A DNA stretch of 64,000 nt from Ostreococcus mediterraneus (taxonomy: Eukaryota > Chlorophyta > Mamiellophyceae > Mamiellales > Bathycoccaceae). This document shows positions 39,482-47,793 of the stretch, in pieces. The stretch lies in NCBI GenBank assembly GCA_012295225.1, contig WMKK01000005.1, positions 130,958 to 194,957 on the forward strand. Direction: 5' to 3'. The position numbers and the translations under genes were made by a program. Below the pieces are notes generated by a model, which saw only the letters and a list, made by a program, of their open reading frames with translations, was not told where the DNA came from and ran no database searches. Numbering within the stretch: position 1 is the stretch's first letter; each line of letters begins with the position of its first letter.

Positions 39482-41602
39482 CTACGCGACGGATGACGCG
39501 CTCGTGGTGACGGCGTCGGTGTGGGATGATGGTGTGGAATCATGGCATGACGCGGCGCCGCGACGCTTGACTTCGAGGTGTACGAGTAAGGAGGAGACGT
39601 CAGCTGGGGTGACGCCTCCGATGCGACTGGCTTGGCCGACGGTGGCGGGCCGCACGCGGGTGAGTTTTTCGCGCGCTTCCATGCGCAGAGTGGTGATGGA
39701 CATGTAGTCAATGTCATCTGGGATTGCTTTGCCGAATTTACTCGCTTCGCGTTCGACTTGGACTTCTTGGCGTTTGATAAAGCCAGAGTATTTGACGCGG
39801 ATTTCCACGGCTTCGGCTTCCCAGCGCGTGAGCGGGGCATCAGGGTTGCCGTGGCCAAACTCTTCAATCATGCTGTATGGCACTTGAGGTCGACGTAAGA
39901 GTTCCTCAAGTGTGTAGCTTTGTCGCGAGCCTTGACCCGAGACCTCGAGCGCGTGTTGGCAGAGATCGGATTTTTCATTGAGACGCGTCTGTTGGAGGCG
40001 TGTCATTTCGTTGTCCACGGCGTCGCGCTTCTTTTCGAATTTCGCCCAGCGTTCGTTTGGAATCAATCCTACTTCACGCCCGAGCGGTGTGAGGCGCATG
40101 TCTGCGTTATCTGACCGTAACACCAGGCGGAACTCCGAGCGTGATGTCAGCATACGGTATGGCTCTCGTAAATCCTTGGTGCACAAATCATCAATCAATG
40201 TGCCTAAATACGACCCTTCACGAGGTAAAATGAGAGACTTGGCGCCGTTGCTCGCGCCACCCTTTGCGATTTGCGCCGCATTTACGCCCGCGAGCAAGCC
40301 CTGAGCTGCAGCTTCTTCGTAACCCGTAGTGCCGTTGATTTGCCCAGAAAAGAACAAACCGGCGATTTTCTTCGTCTCGAGCGTCGGCTTGCACTGATAC
40401 GCTGGCAAGAAATCGTACTCTACCGCGTACGCCGGGCGTAGAATCTTTGCACTTTCCAACCCAGGTAATGTTCTTAAGAGCTCGAGCTGTAATCGTTCGG
40501 GTAAACCCGTGCTAAAGCCTTGCACATACACCTCGGGAACGTTGCGTCCTTCTGGTTCAAGGAAAATTTGATGACTCTCCTTATCTGCGAAGCGCACAAC
40601 CTTATCTTCGATGGATGGACAGTACCTCGGCCCTTTCGCACCGCACCAACCACCATACGTGGGTGTCTCTAACAAGTTATCCTGAATCAACTTGTGCGTC
40701 GCCGCCGTCGTACGCGTCATATGGCAGCACATTTGCTCGCGCGCCACGTGCACGTCTTCGTCGAATGAAAACCATCGCACATCCTCGTCTCCTGGTTGCT
40801 CTTCTAAACCGCTGTAATCAATCGTGCGGGAATCTACTCTCGCAGGCGTGCCTGTCTTCAATCGATCACACTCAAAGCCAATTTCTTGCAAGTATTCTGT
40901 CAAACCTTCGCTCGGCGCTTCGCCCGCGCGTCCAGCGGCGAGCGTCTTACGCCCAACCCAAATTTGACCATTCATAAACGTTCCCGTTGTAAGCACCACC
41001 GCAGGTGCCATGAATTCCATCCCGAAATACGTCCTCACGCCCTTGACATCGTCGTTATCGCCCAAAATCAACTCCGTAACCATCCCTTCGCGAATACTCA
41101 AATTCTCAGCGCGCTCCAACGTCGAACGCATCTCTCGGCTATATTCCCATTTATCCGTCTGCGCCCGCAACGCCCACACCGCCGGACCTCGACTCGCATT
41201 CAACACACGCTTCTGCAAATATGTTTTATCGGCTATTATCCCCATCGACCCCCCGAGGGCGTCGATTTCGTGCACCAATTGAGACTTTGCGGGACCGCCC
41301 ACCGCGGGGTTACACGGTTGCCATGCAATTCTATCCAACGAAAGCGTCAACAACAGCGTCGATGCACCCGTTCGCGCGCTCGCGAGCGCAGCTTCGCATC
41401 CAGCGTGACCAGCACCGACGATGATGACGTCGTAGCGCGCGTCATCGGCGATATCCGACGCTTGAGCGCGGGTGTTTGGGCGAAAAGCGCCACGGCGGCT
41501 GCGCACCCTCGTGGTGGTTTTACTCGCTGCTTTTGCGGGCGACGACGACGACGTTGACGGCGGTGTGCGCGTGATCGCGCGCGTCGGCGCGTGCGCGAAC
41601 AT
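39482..41602 (-). CDS. GIDA: MnmG/GidA (MTO1) tRNA U34-modifying enzyme, organellar (706 aa)
   Basis: FAD-dependent subunit that, with MnmE, installs the carboxymethylaminomethyl group on U34 of certain tRNAs. Seen: the FAD-binding [14 protein letters not shown] (~61-74), [20 protein letters not shown] (~94-113), [12 protein letters not shown] (~205), and the C-terminal block [15 protein letters not shown] near residue 430. Length fits bacterial/mitochondrial members (~630-720). The first ~45 residues are Arg/Thr/Ser-rich and lack acids, so mitochondrial or plastid import is expected. The start at 41602 is an ATG. It lies just upstream, on the same strand, of the proposed first exon of uL13c (103 bp apart). 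Confidence 0.95.
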   Translation of the reverse strand: MFAHAPTRAITRTPPSTSSSSPAKAASKTTTRVRSRRGAFRPNTRAQASDIADDARYDVIIVGAGHAGCEAALASARTGASTLLLTLSLDRIAWQPCNPAVGGPAKSQLVHEIDALGGSMGIIADKTYLQKRVLNASRGPAVWALRAQTDKWEYSREMRSTLERAENLSIREGMVTELILGDNDDVKGVRTYFGMEFMAPAVVLTTGTFMNGQIWVGRKTLAAGRAGEAPSEGLTEYLQEIGFECDRLKTGTPARVDSRTIDYSGLEEQPGDEDVRWFSFDEDVHVAREQMCCHMTRTTAATHKLIQDNLLETPTYGGWCGAKGPRYCPSIEDKVVRFADKESHQIFLEPEGRNVPEVYVQGFSTGLPERLQLELLRTLPGLESAKILRPAYAVEYDFLPAYQCKPTLETKKIAGLFFSGQINGTTGYEEAAAQGLLAGVNAAQIAKGGASNGAKSLILPREGSYLGTLIDDLCTKDLREPYRMLTSRSEFRLVLRSDNADMRLTPLGREVGLIPNERWAKFEKKRDAVDNEMTRLQQTRLNEKSDLCQHALEVSGQGSRQSYTLEELLRRPQVPYSMIEEFGHGNPDAPLTRWEAEAVEIRVKYSGFIKRQEVQVEREASKFGKAIPDDIDYMSITTLRMEAREKLTRVRPATVGQASRIGGVTPADVSSLLVHLEVKRRGAASCHDSTPSSHTDAVTTSASSVA

Positions 41603-41797
41603 GCCTCGTGCACGAAATCAATCCACTCGCGACGATGGCGATGGTGGAGGCGGTGACATGTGAGGGCGAGAAGCGAACACGCGTCTGGAGTTATAAAAGC
41701 AAAGATTTGGATTGACATGAAAACTCATACGCGCGAGCTCGACGTAAGCAACAAAAGAGCAACGACATGTGTCGTGCGTGCGCATAGTATACGTATT

Positions 41798-42592
41798 TTA
41801 CCGCTTCACAGACAACTTGGCCTTTTCTTCAGCCGCCACGGACTTTTGCACGCCCGCAAAGTCGATGTACTTGCCGTTGCAATACGCATCCGTCTTGTAC
41901 CACTTGTGACCAAACTTCCCGCCATGTTCCATCGGTTCGCCGTTACGCTTGAACTTGCGTTCGTTGGAAACTTCACCTTCAATCACTCCGAGGTTGATCG
42001 CCATTTGGATCGGGTTCAACGTACCGGTGATGAAGGGCAAGAGCAACGCCGAGATACCGGCGACGCCCACGGCTAAGATCAACCCGCCGACTTGGAACGC
42101 GCCCGCGTACTCGGGACCAAACAAATCACCCGCAAACGCAGGAGTCGACGCCGCGAGCGTCAACGCAGACGTGCTCGCCACGAGCGCTTGTTGTCGCGCG
42201 TTCTCGCTCTTCAATGCCGCGCACGCCTATCACAGAAAGAATCAAAAGTCAGTCTCAGCGCGCGCGCGTTAAACGCAACGACCGACGCCGCGCGCGTACG
42301 ATCGTCCAACCACGCACGCGCATCTCCCAGCACCGTCACGTCACATCACCTCACCCAATCCCACGTCACGGCGACGACATCGCACCACCCTCGTGAGCGA
42401 GCGCCCGACGCGTAGCCCTCGATCCGGTCGCGCGCAGTCAAAAATCAACCCCTTCGTTCCACCGTCGCATCGCTCGCGCGCGCGTACCTTGACGTTCACC
42501 GATCGGCGCGCAGCGCGGTGCTTTCGCGTCGTCGTCATCGTCGGCGGCGGCATCGCCGTCATCGCGCGCATCGTCGTCGAAATCGTCATCAT
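41798..42592 (-). CDS. Predicted thylakoid membrane protein, unknown family (177 aa), one 5' intron
   Basis: Exon 1 is 42488-42592 (35 codons, starting MMTISTTMRAMTAMPPP) and exon 2 is 41798-42226. The 261-bp intron has donor AAG/GTACGC, ACTGAC 21 nt before the acceptor, and acceptor GATAG, in phase 0. Without exon 1 the frame has no ATG. The product has a transit peptide, then a second hydrophobic stretch ending in a lumen-type cleavage motif (TLAASTPAFA, about residues 57-66). One membrane helix follows (QVGGLILAVGVAGISALLLP, ~77-96). The C-terminal part is basic and Gly/Lys/Tyr-rich (HGGKFGHKWYKTDAYCNGKY). The layout resembles a small photosystem-associated subunit, but I cannot name it. 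The GATC-rich repeat at 42636-42834 lies directly upstream. Confidence 0.75.
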
Positions 42593-43034
42593 GATGGGTG
42601 CGCGATGTGACGCTATCCGCGCGCGCGGGCGCCGCGATCGATGGCGCGATCGATGGCGCGATCGATGGTTTGGATGCTCGCGATCGATATGTGCCATCGA
42701 TATTGATCGATATTGATCGATATTGATGATCGATATCGATCAGGATATCAGGATATCGATATCGATATCGATCGATATCAATATTGATCGATATCGATAT
42801 CGATCGATATCCAGATATTGATCGATATCAATGGGGATGTGAAGGTGATGCGAACGGACGCGCGGGCGCGCGAGGAATGTGTATCGCGTATTGCGTGTAC
42901 CGTACGAGTACTAGTAGAGCAAAATTATATATGTTATGTATTCACATGGATGTTATATAAGGTGGTTATTGTGTGCGCGGCGCAAAGCGGAGGAGGTGGC
43001 GTTAGTCTGGCGGCGCGTTGTTTTGGGTTTTACT
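42593..43034. other. Intergenic region dominated by GATC/ATCGAT repeats
   Basis: Separates the starts of the thylakoid-type gene (-) from the 3' end of the DUF1330 gene (-). It contains the repeat at 42636-42834 and about 200 bp of lower-GC sequence with no convincing coding frame. Confidence 0.65.
42636..42834. repeat. GATCGATGGCGC units grading into AT-rich ATCGATAT palindromic repeat
   Basis: 42636-42669 is three GATCGATGG units spaced by CGC, then 42681-42834 is built almost only of GATCGATAT, ATATCGAT and GATATTGATC words. These words are self-complementary, so the stretch can form long imperfect hairpins. It shares an exact 18-mer, CGATGGCGCGATCGATGG, with the minisatellite at 11557-11899. 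Confidence 0.85.
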
Positions 43035-43913
43035 TTATCTGTCGTGCGGCGTCCCGGTGTATTGCGGAAACGGTCCATCAGTTTTATTCGCCGCATTGAC
43101 GATCGTGAGTGGGCCAATTGTCGATTCTTTGCGAACGCACGTCTGTTGAGCGCCAAACTCTTCATCGTGGATGTAGTTGACGGCGTCTTCGTATGAACGG
43201 AAGCCGATGAGCACGGCAAAGTCGAATCCTTGGCACCCGACGCTCATAATCGTCGCTGGATCCAACGCTGGATCCATGCCCACGCGCGCAATCATTTGGG
43301 CGCTGAACTTTTCATTGTTTGACTTCATCAAAGGCGGGTATTGTTCTTTGAACTTTGCCGGATCTGTAAATTTCTTCAACGTCAACAGGTAGGCACCAAA
43401 CGCGCTCGTGTCGAAGCCGTCGGGTAACAAATTGGCCTCAAACGCGACCAAACTGAAATCCGAATTCTCCACGCGGAGCGGCGCGATCGCCGCGTACTCA
43501 TCCGAAGTGAAAAACGTTGAAAGCGTCTCGCGATCGGGAAATTCGAGCACCGGCGCGAGATCATACGCCTCAGCCTGTTCGGAGCCGCGCGCGTCTTCGC
43601 TCACGCCCATCTTAATGGCGACGTATCCACCACCGTATTTCTTCATCATCGGCGCCACCAGTGGCGGGTACGCCTTGAATCCTTCCATATTGGTCACTTT
43701 TCCAAATCCAATCTGTGTGATTAGCGATCGAGACGCGCGCGTCGGCGTCGGCGTCAGTCTTAAGAGTCAATCGATGCACATCCCGGAGACCAACCAACCG
43801 GCGCGGTGCGGACCACCGACCGCCGATCGACGACGGGCGATTCCATGGACGACGGCCAGGGCGACGAGCGGCGAAAACGAACGCGCGTGACGTACGGCGA
43901 ACGCGGGCGGCAT
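43035..43913 (-). CDS. Tandem DUF1330-like (ABM-fold) protein, 231 aa, one 5' intron
   Basis: Exon 1 is only 18 bp (43896-43913, MPPAFA), exon 2 is 43035-43712. The 183-bp intron has donor GTACGT, ACTGAC 40 nt before the acceptor, and acceptor CACACAG, in phase 0. The joined start, MPPAFAIGFGKVTNMEGFKA, restores the first beta strand and the YKAY-like helix typical of DUF1330. A second similar unit begins near residue 113 (FGAYLLTLKKFTDPAKFKEQ). Both end in a strand-like PLRVENSDFSLVAFE or GPLTIVNA. DUF1330 proteins are small ferredoxin-fold (dimeric alpha-beta barrel) proteins of mostly unknown function. Two copies in one chain mimic the dimer. No signal peptide is seen. Confidence 0.75.
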
Positions 43914-44013
43914 GGTTCTCGTGGGCGTCGTAGGCGTGGGCGTGGGCGTGAGTGGCGACACTCGCTAGACTGGCACTTCACAGCGCGACGTTCGACGGCG
44001 GCGACGGACGACG

Positions 44014-44799
44014 ATGGTGGCGATGACGACGATGGTGGGGAAGACGGTGGGGACGACGGTGCGACGGTGCGCTCGGGTGACGACGACGACGATGACGACG
44101 ACGACGGTCGCCGGTGGTGTCAGTGCGCGTCCTCGAGCGGTGGTGACCTCGTCAACTTTCGTGGTGGCGCGAGGACGAGGCGCGCGAGGACGAAGCGTCG
44201 GTCGCGTGGCGGCGCTCGGGCCGGGAGGTGGGAAATCGCAATCTATTGATGATTTACTCGCCGAAGGGCGAAGTTTGTACGAGCGCGGTGAGCGCATGCA
44301 GGGGTACAAGTTGTTTGAGAAGGCGTTGAGCGAGGACGGGCGCGGGACGTCGACGGAGACGAGAGCCGAGTTGTTGTATTGCGCGATGTGCTGTAACGCC
44401 GCGTTTGGGGATGTGGAGACGGCGAAGATGTATTTGAGAGAGATGCAGATGTTTGGGTTAGATTTTGAGTACGCCATGCAGGACAGTGGGTTGATGAAGA
44501 TGGAGTCGTCGGCGTTGATGAAGAATCAGTTGAAAAAGTTTGCGGCGGGCGAAGGAAAGTCATTCGGGACGGTGCAGCGGGAGCAATACGAGCGGGATAA
44601 GGCGGCAGCGGCGCCGTTACCACCGACTAATGTTCGTGGGTTGGCGGATTTAGAGATTTCTTCCGATACCGATGAAAGCGTGGAAGCCATCGTGAAGCGG
44701 GTCGGGGCGTTGGTGGCGTTATCCATCGTCGGCTTTGTCGCGCTCTTCAAGGGTGGTATGTCCATCATGGAACCCGGATCGTTACCGTTTGGATTTTAG
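44014..44799 (+). CDS. Plastid-type TPR-like protein with C-terminal membrane helix (261 aa)
   Basis: The N-terminal ~70 residues are Thr/Arg/Val-rich and transit-like. A TPR-like pair follows (IDDLLAEGRSLYERGERMQG, ~78-97, then TRAELLYCAMCCNAAFGDVE, ~116-135). A charged linker leads to one hydrophobic helix near the C-terminus (GALVALSIVGFVALFKGGMS, ~230-249). This TPR plus tail-anchor layout is seen in small plastid assembly factors, but the family was not identified. It diverges from the DUF1330 gene (100 bp between starts) and converges on the sigma factor gene (96 bp between stops). Confidence 0.7.
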   Translation: MVAMTTMVGKTVGTTVRRCARVTTTTMTTTTVAGGVSARPRAVVTSSTFVVARGRGARGRSVGRVAALGPGGGKSQSIDDLLAEGRSLYERGERMQGYKLFEKALSEDGRGTSTETRAELLYCAMCCNAAFGDVETAKMYLREMQMFGLDFEYAMQDSGLMKMESSALMKNQLKKFAAGEGKSFGTVQREQYERDKAAAAPLPPTNVRGLADLEISSDTDESVEAIVKRVGALVALSIVGFVALFKGGMSIMEPGSLPFGF

Positions 44800-44895
44800 T
44801 AAATATAATTTAATTGATTAAAAGAATGCGAGCGCCAATCCTACAACCACACGTAGCTGATGCGGTATGCAATATGCGATGTGCTTTTGTTTAGG

Positions 44896-46851
44896 CTATT
44901 GCAGCGTGCCTTCACCTGATGAAAAATAGTCTGCCAAGATTGAGTTTCTCGACGGTTGCTTCAACTTTCGCAACGCCTTGGCCTCAATTTGACGGATACG
45001 CTCGCGCGTGACCGAGAAAACCGTACCAATCTCCTCGAGAGTCTTAATACGACCATCGTCGAGACCGTAGCGCAAGCGCAATACGTCGCGCTCGCGCGGG
45101 CTCAATGTGTTCAATACGTTTTCTAAATCCTCCTTCAACAAAGACTTGCCGCTCACCTTTTCAGGGCCTTCACCGTTGATGTCAACCAGCGTGTCTTCAA
45201 CGGTGCGTGAGTCGTCAGAACCAACGGATTGCGCTAAAGAAACGGGCGCTTGCGACGCCTTTTTGATTTGCACAATCTTCTCCGCCGACATGTCCATCTC
45301 GGCGGCGATTTCCTCCACCGTCGGGTCGCGACCGTGAATGAGGCTAAACTTTTGTTCCATCTTGGAAATTCTACTAATAATTTCAAACAAGTGCACGGGC
45401 AAGCGGATCGTTCTGCTCTGATCGCTGATCGATCGCGTCACCGCCTGGCGAATCCACCAGTGCGCGTACGTGCTAAACTTGTACCCGCGTTGGAAATCAA
45501 ACTTCTCCGCGCCGCGAATTAACCCCACGCAGCCTTCTTGAATTAAGTCTTGAAAGCTCATGTTGCTGTTGGCGTATTTCTTAGCGATAGAAACCACCAA
45601 ACGCAAGTTTGCTTGAATCATCTCATTCTTCGCCGCCTTACCATCGCGCAAGCGTTGGTTTAGAGCGTGTTCGGAAAGCCCCGCCGCCGACGCCCACTGA
45701 TAGTCGCCAATGGACGCCCCCGGACCAGACTCTTCCTCCAAGTTGGTTTTGATGCTTTCCAAGTGCATTAAATCTTGAATACGCTTGGCGAGTTCGACTT
45801 CTTGACCAGCGTTCAAGAGCGTGACGGAGCCAATATCCTTCAAGTACGAGCGCATGGAATCCGTCGTGCCCACGCGCACCTTTTGCTGCTGCGCGAGGTT
45901 GGCCATTTTCCGCGGCGAAAGGTGCACGCCTCGCACGCGCTCCTTGGCTTGCGTGTGTACCATGCTCGTCACTGAAGCCTTGGCTGGGCGAGAACGCACA
46001 CCACGAGCGACAGCACGCGCGCGAGCACTACGCGCAGCCAACCCATCGGTGACGACGCCATTCTCCGCAACCTCCATGGATGATTCATCCTCGCTCGAGA
46101 CGCCGCCCGGGGCGCGACGCCTCGTCGACCCGGTCGTCGCGCGCGCGCTCTTCACGCGCTTACTCTGCGGCGTCTTTGGCGTCAACACATCATACGCCGA
46201 TAATGATGATGATGATAATGATTTCCCTCGAACACCATTTGCCGCGATCAACGCATCATCGTCATCAACGCCATCAACGCCATCAAACTCGGCGACGCTC
46301 GACTCGAGCCTCGCGAGCTCCTCCGCCGTCGGGCGCCGTCCCGCGTCGCTCAAATGCCCCTCCCGCGACATCATCTGCGACACCTTAGCCGTCAACGCCT
46401 CCAAATCATTCAAATCTAACCCCCCAAGCGCGGCGGATAAATCCTCATCCGACATGGATGACGACTCCCGCGCATCCGCGATGGCGCGCGTCCGCGTCGC
46501 CCTCGACGCCTTGCACGTCAATCCCACCGCGGCGATCGTCGCCTTTACCGACGTCGTCGACGCCTTTCCCGACGTCCGCGCCTTACACACGCGTGGATCG
46601 GAAAAATCACCATCCAAATCCCCGTTCAACGCCGACGCCGCGCGCGCGACGCACGCGCCCCGACGCGCCCCGCCGTTCGCCTCGACCGCGCCCAGCGCGC
46701 ATCGACGCGCGCGCGCGCCGCCCTCGCGCGCCGCGCCCGCCCGCACCGGCGTCCTTTGCGCGCCGCCGCCGCCGCCGCGAAAAAGCATCCCACCGCGTAC
46801 TCCGGCGCGGTGCGCGGACGTCGACGCGCACACCCCGCTCGCCGCGCGCAT
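44896..46851 (-). CDS. Plastid RNA polymerase sigma-70 factor (651 aa)
   Basis: Group 1/2 sigma-70 factor for the plastid-encoded RNA polymerase. Seen: region 1.2 (DSMRSYLKDIGSVTLLN, about residue 335), regions 2.1-2.4 (NLRLVVSIAKKYANSNMSFQ, LIQEGCVGLIRGAEKFDFQR, YKFSTYAHWWIRQAVTR), region 3, and region 4 (LSPRERDVLRLRYGLDDG; VTRERIRQIEAKALRKLK). The first ~330 residues are a transit peptide plus a long low-complexity region with Ser, Asp and Ala runs. Algae of this group often carry one or few sigma factors, so this may be the main one; that is inference. A TGACGTCA palindrome lies 61 bp upstream of the start. Transcription of plastid genes should depend on it. Confidence 0.95.
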   Translation of the reverse strand: MRAASGVCASTSAHRAGVRGGMLFRGGGGGAQRTPVRAGAAREGGARARRCALGAVEANGGARRGACVARAASALNGDLDGDFSDPRVCKARTSGKASTTSVKATIAAVGLTCKASRATRTRAIADARESSSMSDEDLSAALGGLDLNDLEALTAKVSQMMSREGHLSDAGRRPTAEELARLESSVAEFDGVDGVDDDDALIAANGVRGKSLSSSSLSAYDVLTPKTPQSKRVKSARATTGSTRRRAPGGVSSEDESSMEVAENGVVTDGLAARSARARAVARGVRSRPAKASVTSMVHTQAKERVRGVHLSPRKMANLAQQQKVRVGTTDSMRSYLKDIGSVTLLNAGQEVELAKRIQDLMHLESIKTNLEEESGPGASIGDYQWASAAGLSEHALNQRLRDGKAAKNEMIQANLRLVVSIAKKYANSNMSFQDLIQEGCVGLIRGAEKFDFQRGYKFSTYAHWWIRQAVTRSISDQSRTIRLPVHLFEIISRISKMEQKFSLIHGRDPTVEEIAAEMDMSAEKIVQIKKASQAPVSLAQSVGSDDSRTVEDTLVDINGEGPEKVSGKSLLKEDLENVLNTLSPRERDVLRLRYGLDDGRIKTLEEIGTVFSVTRERIRQIEAKALRKLKQPSRNSILADYFSSGEGTLQ

Positions 46852-46911
46852 CGTCCTCGCCTCTGGCGGCGTCGCAGGGAATCCACCCTAAATCGCCCGC
46901 GAGCCCTACTT

Positions 46912-46919
46912 TGACGTCA
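46912..46919. promoter_or_regulatory. TGACGTCA palindrome upstream of plastid sigma factor
   Basis: An exact bZIP-type octamer lies 61 bp upstream of the sigma factor start codon. It is one of three such sites placed near starts of plastid-type genes. Confidence 0.45.
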
Positions 46920-47440
46920 CGCGGGTGCCTCGGACCACCGTCGCGCGCGTCCTCCGCGCACCGACGACGACGACGACGACGACGGCGTCGGTTGGGGTGA
47001 AATATAATACGCGCGACGCGTTGACCTCGCGTTCGCTCGCTCGCACCACGCACGCGCGGCGACCAATCGCGCGCGACGCGTCGCCGCCGCGCGCCACCGC
47101 GGGCGCGCGCGCGACCTGATCCGCGATCGCACGGGCGTGGCGCAAGGATCATCCATGTATACACTGTATTTAGAATCTATTATGGTATATCAAATAATAT
47201 AAAATAAACGTGAATAGAATTACACATTATATACTGCATATAAGCCATTATGTTTCCGAGCGTAGAGTTTCGCCAACCATATCAGTCCCTCACTAGGGAT
47301 GGGTCATGGGCGAATGTATTTTAGACAGTTTTATCGTCGTTTGATATACGTATAGGTTAATAAAGTATGTATGTGAAAATTGATAAAAAAAGTTGGTTGG
47401 TGTTGCATGAGATTCAGCCACGCCCGTATCGGTCTAGCGG

Positions 47441-47527
47441 GTGTGTGACACACGACGATGAAGTGTGTATATATATAGTACACTTCTGAGGTCTTATTAT
47501 GGTCAAAAGTAGGACTACGATACGTAG
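47441..47527. other. Cluster of three short hairpins in AT-rich intergenic DNA
   Basis: GTGTG-TGA-CACAC (47441-47453), GAAGTGT paired with ACACTTC around an AT-rich 13-nt loop (47460-47486), and CTACG-ATA-CGTAG (47515-47527). All three are perfect and lie within 87 bp. No match to U1, U2, U4, U5, U6, SRP or RNase P signatures was found by eye. Confidence 0.5.
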
Positions 47528-47793
47528 CTTTCCCTTGGTATGATATAGAATCATCACGAGATGGCTCAAAAGCGCGTATTCTATGCACAAAATACCTCGT
47601 CTGAGATCTTCGCGCGCGTTCGCGGTCGTTACGTCTCCACCGCGCGACGACGCGATGGGGCGACGACGCCCGTGGTCGTCGTCGTCGTCGTCGTCCGCAC
47701 TGTCGCGCGCGTCGAGTCAACGGTGGGTTTTCGCGGGCGTACGCGCGCGCGTGTGTATATATATATTCGTCGTCGTCGTCGTCGTCGTCGTCG

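Larger units (their letters stand above)
46852..47793. other. Long (942 bp) divergent intergenic region with an AT-rich block
   Basis: Between the sigma factor and F-box/kelch starts. 46852-47140 is GC-rich and holds TGACGTCA at 46912-46919. From about 47150 to 47560 the DNA becomes visibly AT-rich, unlike the rest of the window. It holds three short perfect inverted repeats at 47441-47453, 47460-47486 and 47515-47527. No convincing ORF is present. A GTC repeat (about 47768-47793) ends at the kelch start codon. The AT-rich part is the best place in the window for an unannotated RNA or a replication-type element, but no known RNA family was recognised. Confidence 0.55.

Noticed and set aside
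39217-39867. Minus-strand frame with protein-like text (LSELRDLENPERAYV, FLHRFARIKRIVDDG) between uL13c and MnmG
   Set aside because: It overlaps MnmG without its own ATG upstream of 39378; the part around 39315-39378 is better explained as the uL13c first exon, the remainder as leader and intron.
47134-47160. GCGCAAGGATCATCC segment resembling part of U6 snRNA
   Set aside because: Only about ten bases agree; the flanking U6 hallmarks (ACAGAGA box, stem regions) are absent.
47500-47535. Minus-strand GTATCGTAG word similar to the 5' part of U4 snRNA
   Set aside because: The match is too short and the U4/U6 pairing region and Sm site do not follow in order.
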